DNA of 64,000 bases from Vigna angularis (GCF_016808095.1 NC_068972.1:11466383-11530382); one strand, 5' to 3'. Shown: positions 23,401 through 35,041, numbered from the stretch's first letter. The notes: generated from the sequence alone by a model not told the origin. Numbers and translations: made by a program.

Positions 23401-26400
23401 TCAGTACATCATGTACCAAGCTATGGATGAGCGTCTTTGATAAGATTGCAAGTGCAAAATTTCAAAAGAAGTGTGGGACATTCTGGAGTAGGTGTGGGGA
23501 TGGTCGATTGAAGCAAGTTCGGCTTCAAACTCTCAGAGGTGAGCTTGAAAGCATCGGGATGAAAAAGGTTGACAAAGTTGTTGAGTACGACTCTCGTGTT
23601 GAGACCATGGTGAACCAACTTGGAAGGAATGGAGAAACGTTACCCACTTGTCGAATGGTGGAGAAAATCTTAAGGTCGTTAACTAACAACTTTGAGAATA
23701 TTGTATGCACTATTGAAGAGTTCAAGGACTTGTCAACCTCTTGGTTGAAGAGCTTGCCAAGTCACTTGAGGTGCATGAGCCACTTGATCAACTACTCCAA
23801 ATAAATTGAGAAGCTAAGAACACTCAAGTCAGAGGACGATACCGAGGAGGTGTAAGAAGCGGTCCTGGTGGTAGAAGCCGTGGAAAGGGAGAGGAGAAAG
23901 AATATTCCAACCAACAAAATTGGCGTGGTCGAGGACGAGGTCAAAGGAGAAGAGGTCAGTCAGGCAACTCAAGCGTTGAGTGCTTCAAGTGTGGCAAGTG
24001 TGGCAAGTATGACCCTTATGCAAAGGAGTGAAAATCAGTTAAGTGCTTTAGTTGTGGTAAGGTACGACACTTTGCAAAAAGATTGTCGATTTGGGAATGG
24101 AAGAAAAGAGTTAACCAACCTTCTTATAGAAGATACTGAAGAGGAAGCGGTGTTATTGATGATGGGACATATCTCAAGAGCTGAGCACAAGCAAGGGGAG
24201 AACTCGGCAAGAAGGTTGAGTAGCATGGAGAATTCAACAAGAAGGTTGAGTATCGAGGATAACTTGACAAGACAGTTAAGTAGTGTTGAGAGGTTAACAA
24301 GACATCCGAATAAATCAATGATGCATTCGGATAGCCCGGTAAGGTGCATTGAGTACTCAGATAGCTTGGTGGGAAGTCCAGATAGCTTGGTAAGGTGCAT
24401 GGAGAACTCAAATAGCTCGGTGGAAAGTCTAAATTGCTCGGTTAAGTTTATCGAGCGAGTGGAGTGCTCGAGTAGCTCAATAGAGTAGGTAAACATCCCG
24501 AAGGAGTAGGTAGGAAGGTCAAATAGCTCAGATAAGTTGGTGGAGCAAGTGGGAAGCTCAAATAGCTTAGTGTTGCATTTGTATAGCTCAGATGGCTCGA
24601 ACATGTACGAAGATGAGCTTGTTATCCAAAGGTTAGAGCTTGCAAGAGGCATTTTGCAACATAGAATTGACAAGGAAGTTATAGGCATGCAGAATTACAA
24701 GCAAGCTTAGAAAGAATAAAACAGGCTTTGAATAAGCGGTGCTTGGAACTTGAACAAGAAGTTTTAAGATTGCAAGAACAATTACATGCTAAGAAGGATA
24801 TGAGAGTTGCATTGGAGGTGCAAGATGAGAAGTAGCAACTTGTAATGGATGAAAAGATTGGTGCTATTGAGTACAACAATACGTGAGAATGGTCTGATCT
24901 CTCAAAAGGAGCTTGACCTATTGACAAGAATCCAGTTACTGACAAGTCAGCCACATAGACTATAAAGAACCCAATTAGGGACAAGTTGGTCACAATGAAA
25001 GTAAAGTCTGCCATGAAGAAAGCTAATAACCCAACTATTCTTGGAAGGAGCAAATACTGTTTGAGAGGAGTTACTGCATGTAGAAGCCTGGATAGAAGAA
25101 CCAAGAAAAACATTTAAGTTTATGGGGCGATTTTGTTAGGTAAACTTGTGGATAGTTGCATTTAGTAGTGTTGGTAGAATTAAGTGTCTTAGGAGATTGC
25201 AAAGATTAGGAGTGCTTCAAGTAATGATTGTGGCATGCAATAGAGTTCATTAATTATGGTTTAGGTAGTAGTTGTATTTAATGGATGTAAAAGGGTCTAT
25301 AAGTAGTCCTTGTACTGCCCAATGTAAACTACAAAGTTATAATGTTAGAGTGTACTTCCAGAAAGACTTGTTTGTCAACAATTTTCAGTTTACATATAGG
25401 GAGAGAAGGTAAAGACAATCAGAAATGTTAGATGTTCTGGTGTCTGAAGTTTTTAGAATTTACAGGTTAGGCTAAATAGGGGATGAAAATTACAACCATT
25501 TGGAGTCCTTACTACTTCTATTTCTATAGTAAGAACAATGAAATATCTTTGTTCACAGTATAAGGTTCTCAACTTTTATTATTTGTTCACGATGTTTATT
25601 TTTACTCGAGTTTCTCTAAAGTTGTGTTCTAATTGTATGTGCAGGTGTCAACCGATACTACTGCATGTGTATGAATGATTTACTTGCACTTGGTGGTGGG
25701 GGTAGTTATGCTTTATGCTTAGAAGAGGATTTGTAAGCATTTAATAATGTCGCTTAGTTTTGTTCCAGTACATTTGATTTGTTCTTGAAATAGCTCTACT
25801 GGATTCTCTTATTGAATGCATCCTTTTGGTTGAAAAGGTTATCTGGGACCAGTGGACCAAGTGAAACATTTGGAAACTCCTGTCTTGCTCACAGTCCAGA
25901 GTTTCAGTTGAAGAATGTCGAGGTCATACTCTTACCAATAATCTGTTTTCTAGCTTACAATTTGCAATAAATTATTAAGTGGCTTTCATTCCCTGCTGTC
26001 TTCTGCTCAATCCTTTTCATATTCTTTTCATTGCCTTTTTGCTGTAACCTTTTCATTGGCTTCATATTGGCAATCTGGACCCGTGGTTTAGACAATGATA
26101 TACAAAACTTACGAATTGAAATAAACATTTACTCTACATTCAGTGTGCCCTGTCCACATCCCAACCCCATGAAAATGAGGACAATGCACACAAGTTCCTT
26201 TCGTGATGAATGGTATAAATTTGAGTCCAATCCCCTGTCACCATTTGCAAATTAATATTTCTGATAATTAACAAATTGTACTGGAACCAGTTTCACCATA
26301 TGAAAAAGGTACACATGATACCCAAGTTTGGATGCAGAGGGGGTTGGTTAACTTTTCCAAGTTAGATGAACAACCATGAAATATCAGAAATTAGATTTTC

Positions 26401-26555
26401 ATCTGTGCTTCATTATATGCCATGCATTGATTTTGTCTATTGCTTATTTCTACTACCCATTGTTCCACATTTATTTGTTTATATAGATTTATTCACTATA
26501 TCTCTATTATGTGCAGTTGTGGGGTTTTGCACATGCTTCCCCTTTTCAAGGCTAA
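20489..26555 (+). CDS. TLDc-domain protein, OXR1-like (oxidation resistance)
   Basis: Eight coding exons keep frame: 20489-20557, 21390-21826, 21924-21996, 22116-22196, 22291-22354, 25645-25732, 25838-25922 and 26517-26555, coding for 311 residues. All introns are GT-AG. The N-terminus (MHSFRDKVTQKFSYLF) is followed by a low-complexity Asn/Ser-rich region with a short basic stretch (about 129-134), then a TLDc domain from about residue 142 to the end (ISPELYEFLEICLPNI, GRQWVLLYSTLKHG, GDMQGAIFGG, YYCMCMNDLLALGGGGSYAL, LWGFAHASPF). TLDc proteins protect against oxidative damage and bind the V-ATPase in other eukaryotes; the plant members are called OXR or 'TLD-domain nucleolar' proteins. Intron 5 (22355-25644) is swollen by an LTR element with an intact target duplication. 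A five-codon upstream ORF (20457-20474) precedes the start. Nothing in the coding exons looks broken. Confidence 0.92.
22923..22927. other. Target-site duplication, left copy (ATTTT)
   Basis: ATTTT lies directly before the 5' LTR; the same five bases follow the 3' LTR at 25381-25385. Confidence 0.75.
22928..23122 (+). repeat. 5' LTR
   Basis: Begins TGTTTGGTAAACTT and ends TTGTCAACA. It contains a TATA-like CTATAAATAG near 23040. Relative to the 3' LTR it has two deletions and a short extra segment. Confidence 0.85.
23219..24120 (+). pseudogene. Degraded copia Gag (UBN2-type)
   Basis: Starts at ATG 23219 as MANLAKAVNYDNWSLKMKAL, the usual copia Gag opening, but meets a TAG after LLGY. Gag similarity resumes in a second frame from 23427 (RLKQVRLQTLRGELESIGMK; LGRNGETLPTCRMVEKILRS). 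Zinc-knuckle remnants follow near 23975-24090: a CFKCG block, then CFSCGKVRHFAK where one or two inserted A's displace the final cysteine. Several frameshifts and stops make it non-coding. Confidence 0.8.
24180..24660 (+). repeat. Serine-rich imperfect repeat region downstream of gag
   Basis: About 480 bp of degenerate short units built on motifs such as AATAGCTCGGT, GATAGCTTGGT and AGAAGGTTGAGTA, each about 18-30 bp apart. In the frame that runs to 24488 it gives repeated Ser-Ser/Asn-Ser-Leu/Val blocks. It takes the place where protease and integrase would start in a full copia element. Several stops occur after 24485. Confidence 0.65.
25134..25380 (+). repeat. 3' LTR
   Basis: Begins TGTTAGGTAAACTTGTGG and ends TTTGTCAACA. 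It is followed by the duplicated target ATTTT (25381-25385). It is the longer and seemingly more complete LTR copy. Confidence 0.85.
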
Positions 26556-27939
26556 GATGCTTTTGTTTGATGTCCAAAAGAAGCGTCTCTCTCTTCTACC
26601 TTTCTTCTCCGTTTGGATGTAGTTTAGTTTAGCCTTGAGATGTTTATCAATTTGATGTACCTACTCTCAGACATGCTCCAAATTCTTATAGTAGTGTATT
26701 GTTGCTTGAAATTCCATTTTTTTAAAGTTTGGGTTTGTGAAAGCGAAATGGTCTGAAGGTTGTGTAGTAGAATGTGAGGTGAGGAATCCACTCACAAAAC
26801 TGCCAAAAAACACAAAGCACTAACTAGGCTATTCTACATGCAATATATGCATTAACAAGAAGGCCAGGTATCCAACATCAGGAGTTTGTACCTCAGTTCG
26901 GTAACCACAAATATAACATTGGTTTTACAATTTGATTTGACAAACTAAACAAATTAGAGGCAAGTCCTTTGATGATGGTTTAAAGAAGTGCCACTACGCT
27001 CTCGAATATATTCAAAATGAACAAGGATGTCTATCGCTGGAAACTGGCTGGCCACATGACAAAACCGTATCTACAACTATGTAATTTAATTGACTTTGGT
27101 TCATGTCTTCTAAACCTTGATTAAGTATATTGAATTATAATTACTCGTGTTTGATCTGTTTATGATGTAATCTTTTTCCTGCTTATTAATACTTGTTTGC
27201 ACTTTCAACTGTTTAACAATGAGCTTTTGAGCAAATTATAATGATTTCGTTTTATTCTTTGGTGTTGAAAAACTTTTCCCTGATTACAGTTAAATTATAT
27301 CTAAGCTCTGGTTCTTCAATTTAATTTTGGGTGGTTAAATGCTGGTAAGCCATTCAAAAGTAAAGTTCCAACATAACAAGGTTTTATTAAAAATGTATTT
27401 GAGTAGTACTATATTTACACATTTTTTTGTCTTTTAGTTTAATATCTTAAAAGGACCAGAATAATAGCTCTTTGTTATATGACATGCTTGTTTTTTTAGC
27501 TGAAACCGTTCAAAGGAATTCACAACTTATACTTAGTTGAGTTTAACTTAGGTTTAAACTGCTCCAACTGAAAAACAAACATATTCCGTATATTATAAGG
27601 GCGTTGATGCGATGCGTATTATGTATGAAATAAAAATATTTGTCTTTGAACATTGAGTTTTGAAGCTATATATTGCATTTCAGAGTAATAAACTTAAGAC
27701 TCTTAGACTCATAATAAACTTAAGAGTCTTAGACTCATGACAAGATTTCCATTCAACGCATTGACTACGTGAACAAACGAAGTTTACTTCAACAAGTTCC
27801 TTTTATAGCTGTCACTCAAATCTATCATTGGTCGAGCTCAAATGCTCTCTAATCACAACACCAAGACCACGTTACTGTGTTGTTTTCATATGGACCAATG
27901 ATTGTGATAATCTATCTTTTTTTTTTTTAGATGTTTCTA
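26556..27939. other. 3' flank of the TLDc gene and intergenic DNA
   Basis: No gene seen. It includes the probable 3' UTR of the TLDc gene just after 26555 and a 26-bp tandem duplication at 27687-27738. Confidence 0.6.
27687..27738. repeat. 26-bp tandem duplication able to fold back
   Basis: Two copies of AATAAACTTAAG(A/G)... each end TCTTAGACTCAT. Because TAAGACTCTTA in copy one is the reverse complement of TAAGAGTCTTA in copy two, the pair can form a short hairpin. Confidence 0.85.
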
Positions 27940-27947
27940 TGTTTCAT

Positions 27948-28736
27948 TTAGGGTGTATTCATTTGCTTGAGGGTAATGATCTGAGGAAGAGAGATTGGAT
28001 GAAGTTGAATAAAGTTGAAAATAAATTATAAGTTGTTTTTTTTAAAGGATTTGGAGATGATTGAGAATAAAATTTATGAAAATTTGTATAAAATTTGACT
28101 GAGGTGATAAATAAAAGAATGTATTAATTGATAGAAAATAAAACTATTAAAATGTCTAGTGTAATATAAAATTATATTTATTAATAACATATTTATTGAT
28201 AAAATAAATTTTAAATATTAAAAAACCAAACAATTAATAAAAAAATTAAGTAAAGTGAAATTATTTTTTTAAACTTCAACCACACAAAAAATAATTACAA
28301 TATATATATATATATATATATAAAGCAATAATAAAAAGAACCAATTTTTTCAAAGGTGATATACTTATGTATATATTAATGGAATTGATTTCATATAGCA
28401 GAATCGATTCTCAAATGCAGTAGTTTCCACTTAAAAAGCCAATTTCAGCATTCTAAAACGAATTTCAACATCCCATGATCGTCTCCTTTGCCATTGGAAT
28501 TCTACAAAGCACACTCTCTCTTCTATGGTAAGTGATAAATAAGGATAATATTGTAAAATACCATTTTTCACCTACAAATCTTCTCATCCCAAAAGAGATA
28601 GGGAGAGAAAGTAATCTTGCAATTTCATTCCTTCGTTATTCCTCACATCCTTTAATACAAACACTACAATCACACGCAAATCCATCTTTGTAAATCCCTT
28701 CCAATAGTAAATCATTAGAAACGAACACAACCTTAG
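27948..28736. mobile_element. Non-autonomous hAT-like element, about 0.8 kb
   Basis: Imperfect terminal inverted repeats: left TTAGGGTGTATTCATTTG, right (reverse complement) CTAAGGTTGTGTTCGTTT. A perfect 8-bp duplication TGTTTCAT flanks it (27940-27947 and 28737-28744). No transposase frame is present. The interior is AT-rich with one (TA)n tract near 28300. The TSD length points to hAT; the terminal sequence differs from the element at 15.3 kb, so it is a separate family. Confidence 0.75.
28299..28322. repeat. (TA)n microsatellite
   Basis: Short TA tract inside the 27.9-28.7 kb element. Confidence 0.9.
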
Positions 28737-28744
28737 TGTTTCAT

Positions 28745-29945
28745 CACACTTAATAAATACAATTCATCTCAACATCTATGCCTCTACATAACAGATTTGA
28801 ATTCCAAGAAATATGCACCCAACAATAAACAAAGTGTCTAACTTCGATTTATACACGGAGTTTCCAAATATTCTTCCTAGAAAACACGTCAAAATAGGAA
28901 GAACTGATAATGAGCAAATAATATTTTACTTGAAGATGTTATAATACCCAATTCATAGAGAACAATCCGTTCTTCACCTACATCTACTACACCAGGACAC
29001 ATTTGTTGCATTACTGTTAATGCCACACGAGAACTTCTATTAACTGTGTAAAAGAAGGTTAACTGAAATTGCAAGGTAATGAAATAATAAAACTATTAGA
29101 ATATTACAAGTGATGTTGATTTTCATTTGGTTTTATCTAGAAATAATATTCTAAAATTATTATGAACCAGATAAAATAAATAAAATTTAATTAAAAATTA
29201 TAACGATCCTTAGAAATTTAATCAATCAGAATAGAACAAAGTTCTTTTTTCTTACTAAATTTAACACCTTTACATATACTTACTAAATCTGAAAGTTATT
29301 TTTTCTTTCTTAAACTAAGAGGAAAACTTCTCCAAATGTTTCAAGATAAAAAAAATGATAACAGTATACTTTGAACAATTTGATTAGTTTTCAACACCAT
29401 TAGATTAATTAAAAAATTTACAATGATTTCGAATTACCTATGCCAAACCCCATACCTAACTATACATGGTTGTTTGCGAATTTATGTTAAATTTGGTATG
29501 TAAAATGTAGGCAATTAACAAGTGATTCTGTAATGGTGAGCAAGAGGTGTTGTGATGATTGTCCCATTAGCTGGTATTATTAGACATTGAAGTGGAGAAA
29601 AGAGAAAGAACAGAACATGTGGAAAGAAAATAAGAGTGGGTAAATATGACGAAATAATTGAGTTGACATGCATGGAATGTTTGAACAAATGAAGAATGCA
29701 CATGAGGGTGGTAGATGTTATATGATATGAATGGTAAGATTGAAAGTGATTAATCGAAATAAGGAAGAATTAGTAATAAGAAAATTAGAAAAAGAATATA
29801 AAGAAAGAGAGAGTGTGGGAAAGGCTTGGTCAACAGAAAATCCAAGTGAGGAAAGGAGAGAGTGGGAAGGGGGTTGCAGTGAATGAATGAATGGGCCAGC
29901 GTATGTCTCGCGTTGACGCCAGGCTGACGCCTAAAGGGACAACCC
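28745..29945. other. Intergenic, no gene seen
   Basis: AT-rich to mixed composition. It leads into the CCT gene promoter; open frames here have no recognisable domain. Confidence 0.6.
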
Positions 29946-29950
29946 AATGG

Positions 29951-29960
29951 CCCTATATAT
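29951..29960 (+). promoter_or_regulatory. Probable TATA box of the CCT gene
   Basis: CCTATATATC lies about 330 bp before the start codon. It is followed by a pyrimidine-rich leader with a (CT)n run at about 30050-30071, a common plant 5' UTR layout. Confidence 0.55.
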
Positions 29961-30279
29961 CAACATAACTAATTCTTTCAGTCTTTGACACCCTCATACT
30001 CTCCATCATCCTAGCTAACTAACCACTCATCACATAACTTCCCCCTCTTTCTCTCTCTCTCTCTCTCTCTCCCTTCTTCCCTCTTCCCTATGGGCTCTCC
30101 TTCTGCACATGTTTTACTCTCCGACACACGTGTCTCACAATACAATTTTCCAACATTTTCCACTTCTTAGTACAATTATATATGTACCATCTCTCCCTCC
30201 ACATATACCTTTTTGTCTACATTTTCTATTTTCTTAACTTTCTGGGCTGGCTTCATTACCTCTTGCCAGGGGATACACC

Positions 30280-33200
30280 ATGTTGCAGGATGTTTTTGAT
30301 CAGCCACTTCCACCAAAGGCCGAACCGCAACAGCAAGTCCCCATTGTAAACACCTCCACCCACTCCAAATAAACTCCCATCATAATGCATGCATCAATCA
30401 TATCATTGCTTCTTTCTTTCTGTTTCTTGCAACTTTCATATGTTATTTCCCACTGCTAATAAAATTAAAGCTAGAATACAACACATCATTTGCTATTTCA
30501 GACATCTAGAACCTATTATTCTCAAATGCGTTTTTTTCTCTCCATTTATATAGTTGGGGAGCATAATGCTTATTAACAAGCAATAAGAAAAAAAAATTTA
30601 GAGATTCCGCAATAATTATTAGGCTTTATCCTTTTTTTAATATTATCCTATCAAATCCCAGATAATACAATTCACCAATATGTCATTTTCTGAGGACAAC
30701 ATCGTAAACTGCAAAGTGATAACAATTTCTGCATGATTTGCAGTGTGATACCCATTTAAACGTAGCTTTCAATTATTGTGGAATACACACACACACACAC
30801 ACATACCTGCCTGTGCTTGTCCATTTGCCAATGTTGATATTCTTATTCAGTTTGAGAGGGAGAGTGGACTTAAGGAACAGTTCACATGTAGCATTATGGG
30901 TTCCTTTTAAATGCCTTTTAATCTCCATTAAATCAGTTTCCATACATCGAACAAACACAACGTATCATGGGATGAGGTTCCTTCTTTGTTACTGACATAA
31001 ATGTAACATAAATGCCCATCTTTTTCATGTTCCAAAAGAAACAACCCTTATGTAGAACTTATTATCTGCACATGACCAAATATAAACCCAACTGACTAGA
31101 TGGCACAACCAACTAAATCTGTATTAGGAGTTCTTCATTGTAGGGTATACATGATATATTTAATTTATTTCTAGACAAAGAGTGATGATGAACATAACTG
31201 ATGCTTGGACGCGTGTTACTTACTCAATTCAGAATGCTAACTATTTGATGAAGACATGCATTAAACCAAAGTTTAGACCGATTCTAACAAGAGAATATTA
31301 TCTTTTTGAAAGTTCAGACTCTGATCATTATACGCTTGATCCCGATTCCAACTTTGTTGATAGAAACGAGTCTTCTAACTGTTTATAAAGGGTCTATTTA
31401 AATGTTGTTATCAATGTATTCAGTAGTTTCTTTTGGTAGTCATGATGCTTAGATTGTATTTACATCACTTGCTGCAGGAAGAAATTTCAAGCCCTTTTAG
31501 TAGTGCTCGAATTTTCGAATTTTGTAACGCTGAATTTTTCCCAGAGGCTTTGCCAAATTCTGAGGTTACTTCCAGCTCAAACTGTTGCTATGAGGAGAAC
31601 TCCTCGTATGCCACAACAAACAAATCTTTAACTGTAGATGTAGAAAATAAATTGAATAGCAATAGCAACACAGTCACCACGCCAACTAGCATTACCACCA
31701 CCAACAACAACAACACAACCAACAGTAGTAACCTGTCTATTATCTTAGACCCCCAAGATGAAATGGACAATAATGACATCGCTGCCTCCATAGACTTCTC
31801 ACTATCTCCATCTTTCAATGTTCCTCCATTTCTCCCAGTCACATCCCAGCAAGAACAGTTTGATTTCTCTTATGTGCAGCCTCAGGTCCAATTACCAGCA
31901 TTTTCAGTTGTGGAGGGCTTCTCTCAGTATCCCACTGACCCCGTTGCACCTCCACTTATGGGGGCTCCATTACCTTCTGTATTTGAAGAGGATTGCATAT
32001 CTTCTGTTTCTTCTTATGTGCCTCTCAACCCTTCATCTCCTTGCACTTATCTCAGTCCTGGCATGCCACCATACATGCCTACCGGCCCCCTTACTAGCGT
32101 CTTATCAACGGATAGTTCTGGATATTTTGGTGGGAACATTCTTCTTGGTTCTGAACTTCAGACACAAGAATTGGAATACCAAGGAGAAAATGGAAGAATG
32201 TATTGTACAGATTCAATTCAGCGGGTGTTTAACCCTCCAGACCTTCAGGTATGTATGATTTTCAAACTACTGTAGTTAAATTCTCCGTCATTGCCTTTTG
32301 TTAACTGCCATCCAAATAAAAAGTGTTCGGTGCTCAGAAATGACAGAAAAAGAAGTCAATTGGTCAAGGATTTTTATTTATTTTTAATGCTAAGTTGCTG
32401 TTATAAGCTTGCTCTTTCAGGTTTCTAGTCCGAAAGGTCGCAGCAGTAAGGTTCTTGACAATAAAGAGAGGTTTTACAGGAGGTGAAAAGTTTGCGAACG
32501 ATAATGGCCCAAAAATTTCTAAGAAGCTGTATGCCCCGTAGAATATATGCCCATATCCATCAAAACAGTAGCTAGCATATCAACCCCTTTATAATCTCAT
32601 TCTCACCTGTATAAAGTAGCATAAATTCTGCGCTAGTTAGTAGCACGAGTCAAAATGGAATGGCAACTTTCCACAAAAATTGATAACAAGCAGCACCACT
32701 ATCAGTAAAGACCCACTTCATGAGTGGCTCTTTTAGCATATCGTTTTCCGGAACCTCTAACCAAGTTAATGATAGTTTGCGATGACCAATTTCCTTTGCG
32801 CTGAGCAAGAAAGTAACTGATTTTGTTTGTAATTTATTTCCTAGGCACTTGGTACTGAGAGTCAGCAACTAGTTCCCGGGGGTGGTAGTTCTGCCACTCT
32901 AACACCTGAAATCTCTAACTTAGAGGACTCCTCATTCAAGGTTGGAAAACTTTCTGTTGAGCAAAGGAAAGAAAAGATCAATAGATACATGAAGAAAAGA
33001 AATGAAAGAAACTTCAGCAAGAAAATTAAGGTACGCTCAAGCTCCTTTCCGTCTTCAAAACAGCCTCATCATCAAACAAAATTAAAATCTCATGATGTTA
33101 CATTTGCATATATATGCAAGGTACTCCTTGCTTATAAACCATTTCATATTGCATACTTCCAAGTTCAACTAACGATGCAACCAAATGTGCAGTATGCCTG

Positions 33201-33564
33201 CCGCAAAACTCTGGCAGATAGCCGACCTCGGGTTCGAGGAAGGTTTGCAAAGAATGATGACTTTGGAGAAACCAATAGAACTACTAGTAGCAATCATGAA
33301 GATGATGACGAAGAAGAAGTAAGATTTCCAAGGCTTATTGGTTTATTAAACACTTAACAGGGCTCTTTTCATTCAACCTGCCCGAGTTAAAATCAAGAAA
33401 ATCTTCTTCATTTGTACCTTCTCAATTATTTGTTGATTAGTTTTTTAAACCTGCAGGTAGTTGTGAAGGATGAAGATGATATGGTTGATTCCTCAGATAT
33501 TTTTGCTCATATCAGTGGAGTGAACTCCTTCAAATGCAACTATTCCATCCAGTCCTGGATTTGA
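30280..33564 (+). CDS. CCT-motif family transcriptional regulator (no B-box)
   Basis: Five coding exons: 30280-30345, 31478-32248, 32845-33030, 33193-33318 and 33457-33564, coding for 418 residues; all junctions are GT-AG and in frame. It begins MLQDVFDQPLPP, has a long Ser/Thr/Asn/Pro-rich middle (exon 2) and a CCT motif at about 312-363 split by intron 3: VGKLSVEQRKEKINRYMKKR and NFSKKIK in exon 3, YACRKTLADSRPRVRGRFAK in exon 4. An acidic C-terminus follows (DDDEEE, KDEDDMVDSSD). The CCT motif gives nuclear localisation and protein or DNA binding, as in CONSTANS and PRR proteins. No B-box or response-regulator domain is present, so it belongs to the CCT-motif (CMF) group; the exact orthologue is unclear. 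Intron 1 is 1.1 kb. Confidence 0.9.
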
Positions 33565-34068
33565 CTTAATAGTTTGAGCAGTATACCTACATTTAGCTTC
33601 TGTAGATTTTTTCATGGCCGCATACCACCCCACATTTCTCCTATCTGGTTTTGATGGATGAGGAAACTGAATAATTGGGGTCCTAATACTATACAATAAG
33701 TGAATGAAGAACATATAGAAAGAAACTGTATACATTTTTTGCAGACATTACCTTTCTTTTTTACTTGAGTGTACTAAGAACCACATGATGTATTAACTAA
33801 AAATTTTAATTGTCTCCCTGTACTACTGGAGTTCATATGTACTTTCTTTTATAATAGTGAGGAACTAGTGCTGGCTACATTGAAGGGCATAAGCCAAATC
33901 TTTAATTAGTTTTGTTACTTGGTTTGAATCTGTTTTTCTCTGGTTAACAAAATTAAAAAAAAGGTATCCTCTTAATCATTTATTTGATTGATTAATCATA
34001 ATATAAAATTTTTTAAGTAATAATAGCCTATAACAGTTACAGCACACTAAAACAGTTCAACAGGTTAG

Positions 34069-34107
<39 letters not shown>

Positions 34108-34800
34108 TAAAGCTTAGCATTCAATTCCCATGTAAGGACTAAAAAAATAATAATAAATGAAACAGAATCTGACCAGTCCAACTTTTTAATACAGATATAT
34201 TAATTATAATATTTTGTATAAATAAATAATAAAGAGATAACAATTATATTATATTACATTTTATAGTAAATAAATTTATTACAAATAAATATTACATTAT
34301 ACAAAAGACTGTGTATTAAATTTGTATACTTCTAAAATAAAGATAGCACTTAAAAAACTACAAAAATACAAAATCTAATATAAAGCTTCTTAAAATAAAT
34401 ACAGGGAATCCAATTTTAAAGTGTAAAGTGATGGAAATGAATCTAGAGTTATACCCGGTTAGCAAGCATGGGAGCTTGGTAATGATAAAAGGGTATCAGC
34501 TGTTTATGTTGGCCTGAATAACCCACCCAAATCCAAAGACGAGAGTGGGAAGAGCAGAGCAGAGCATGTAGGGCAGGTTGGCACCTTTAGGGTACTAAAA
34601 ATCGAGGGCACGTTACCGCGACATTAGGGGTACCTTTTAAAAAAGGGCAGAAATTATATTAGCAGTGGTATCTATCAATTTGATGCATTAGTACCGCGGA
34701 TAGCTACTCAACACAAACTAGTAACGCATCATCCTCATACATTATACAAGGCAGCTTCTCCGTCAATTTCCTCACACATCCCTTTCTCGCTTTCTCTTTC

Positions 34801-34805
<5 letters not shown>
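33565..34805. other. Intergenic between CCT and DELLA-like genes
   Basis: Holds the CCT gene 3' flank, a (TA)n tract and the DELLA-like promoter region. The 34440-34740 part is less AT-rich and probably regulatory, but I recognise no specific site. Confidence 0.5.
34072..34104. repeat. (TA)n microsatellite
   Basis: About 33 bp of TA repeats. Confidence 0.9.
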
Positions 34806-34877
<72 letters not shown>

Positions 34878-34888
34878 CTCTCTCTCTT
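34806..34888 (+). repeat. (CT)n microsatellite in the DELLA-like 5' region
   Basis: About 80 bp of nearly pure CT dinucleotides 155-235 bp before the start codon, probably in the transcribed leader. Pyrimidine tracts of this kind are common in plant core promoters and leaders. A minus-strand open frame of RERERE is an artefact of it. Confidence 0.95.
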
Positions 34889-35041
34889 ATTTTCCCTCCC
34901 TCTTTTTCATCACTCACTTTTCACTCTCCTCCTCACTGAATAACTTAAATCTCTCCCCCATGTCAACAAAACCTGATTCACTCAGTACCAAATTGAGTTT
35001 TTAATTAATTAAATTCCTTTGCTTTGCTTTCATCTTTCAAA

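Larger units (their letters stand above)
22928..25380 (+). mobile_element. Pol-less copia-type LTR element inside TLDc intron 5
   Basis: A 2453-bp element. The 5' LTR (22928-23122, 195 bp) and 3' LTR (25134-25380, 247 bp) are clearly related (shared AAGTGTCTTAGGAGATTGCA and TTATGGTTTAGGTAGTAG), start TGTT and end AACA. The 5' copy lacks two short segments found in the 3' copy. A primer-binding site TGGCATCAGAGC (23126-23137), one base off the usual plant initiator-Met-tRNA site, follows the 5' LTR. A purine-rich ATGGGGCGA precedes the 3' LTR. The interior encodes only a degraded copia Gag and a repeated Ser-rich region. No protease, integrase or reverse transcriptase can be read. A 5-bp duplication ATTTT flanks the element, so it inserted as a unit. 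Confidence 0.88.

Noticed and set aside
31433..31477. Upstream extension of the CCT gene exon 2 to an ATG-like start
   Set aside because: A strong TGCTGCAG acceptor at 31477 and the in-frame exon at 30280-30345 explain the frame better.
34735..34917. Minus-strand RERERE open frame
   Set aside because: It is the complement of the (CT)n tract before the DELLA-like gene.
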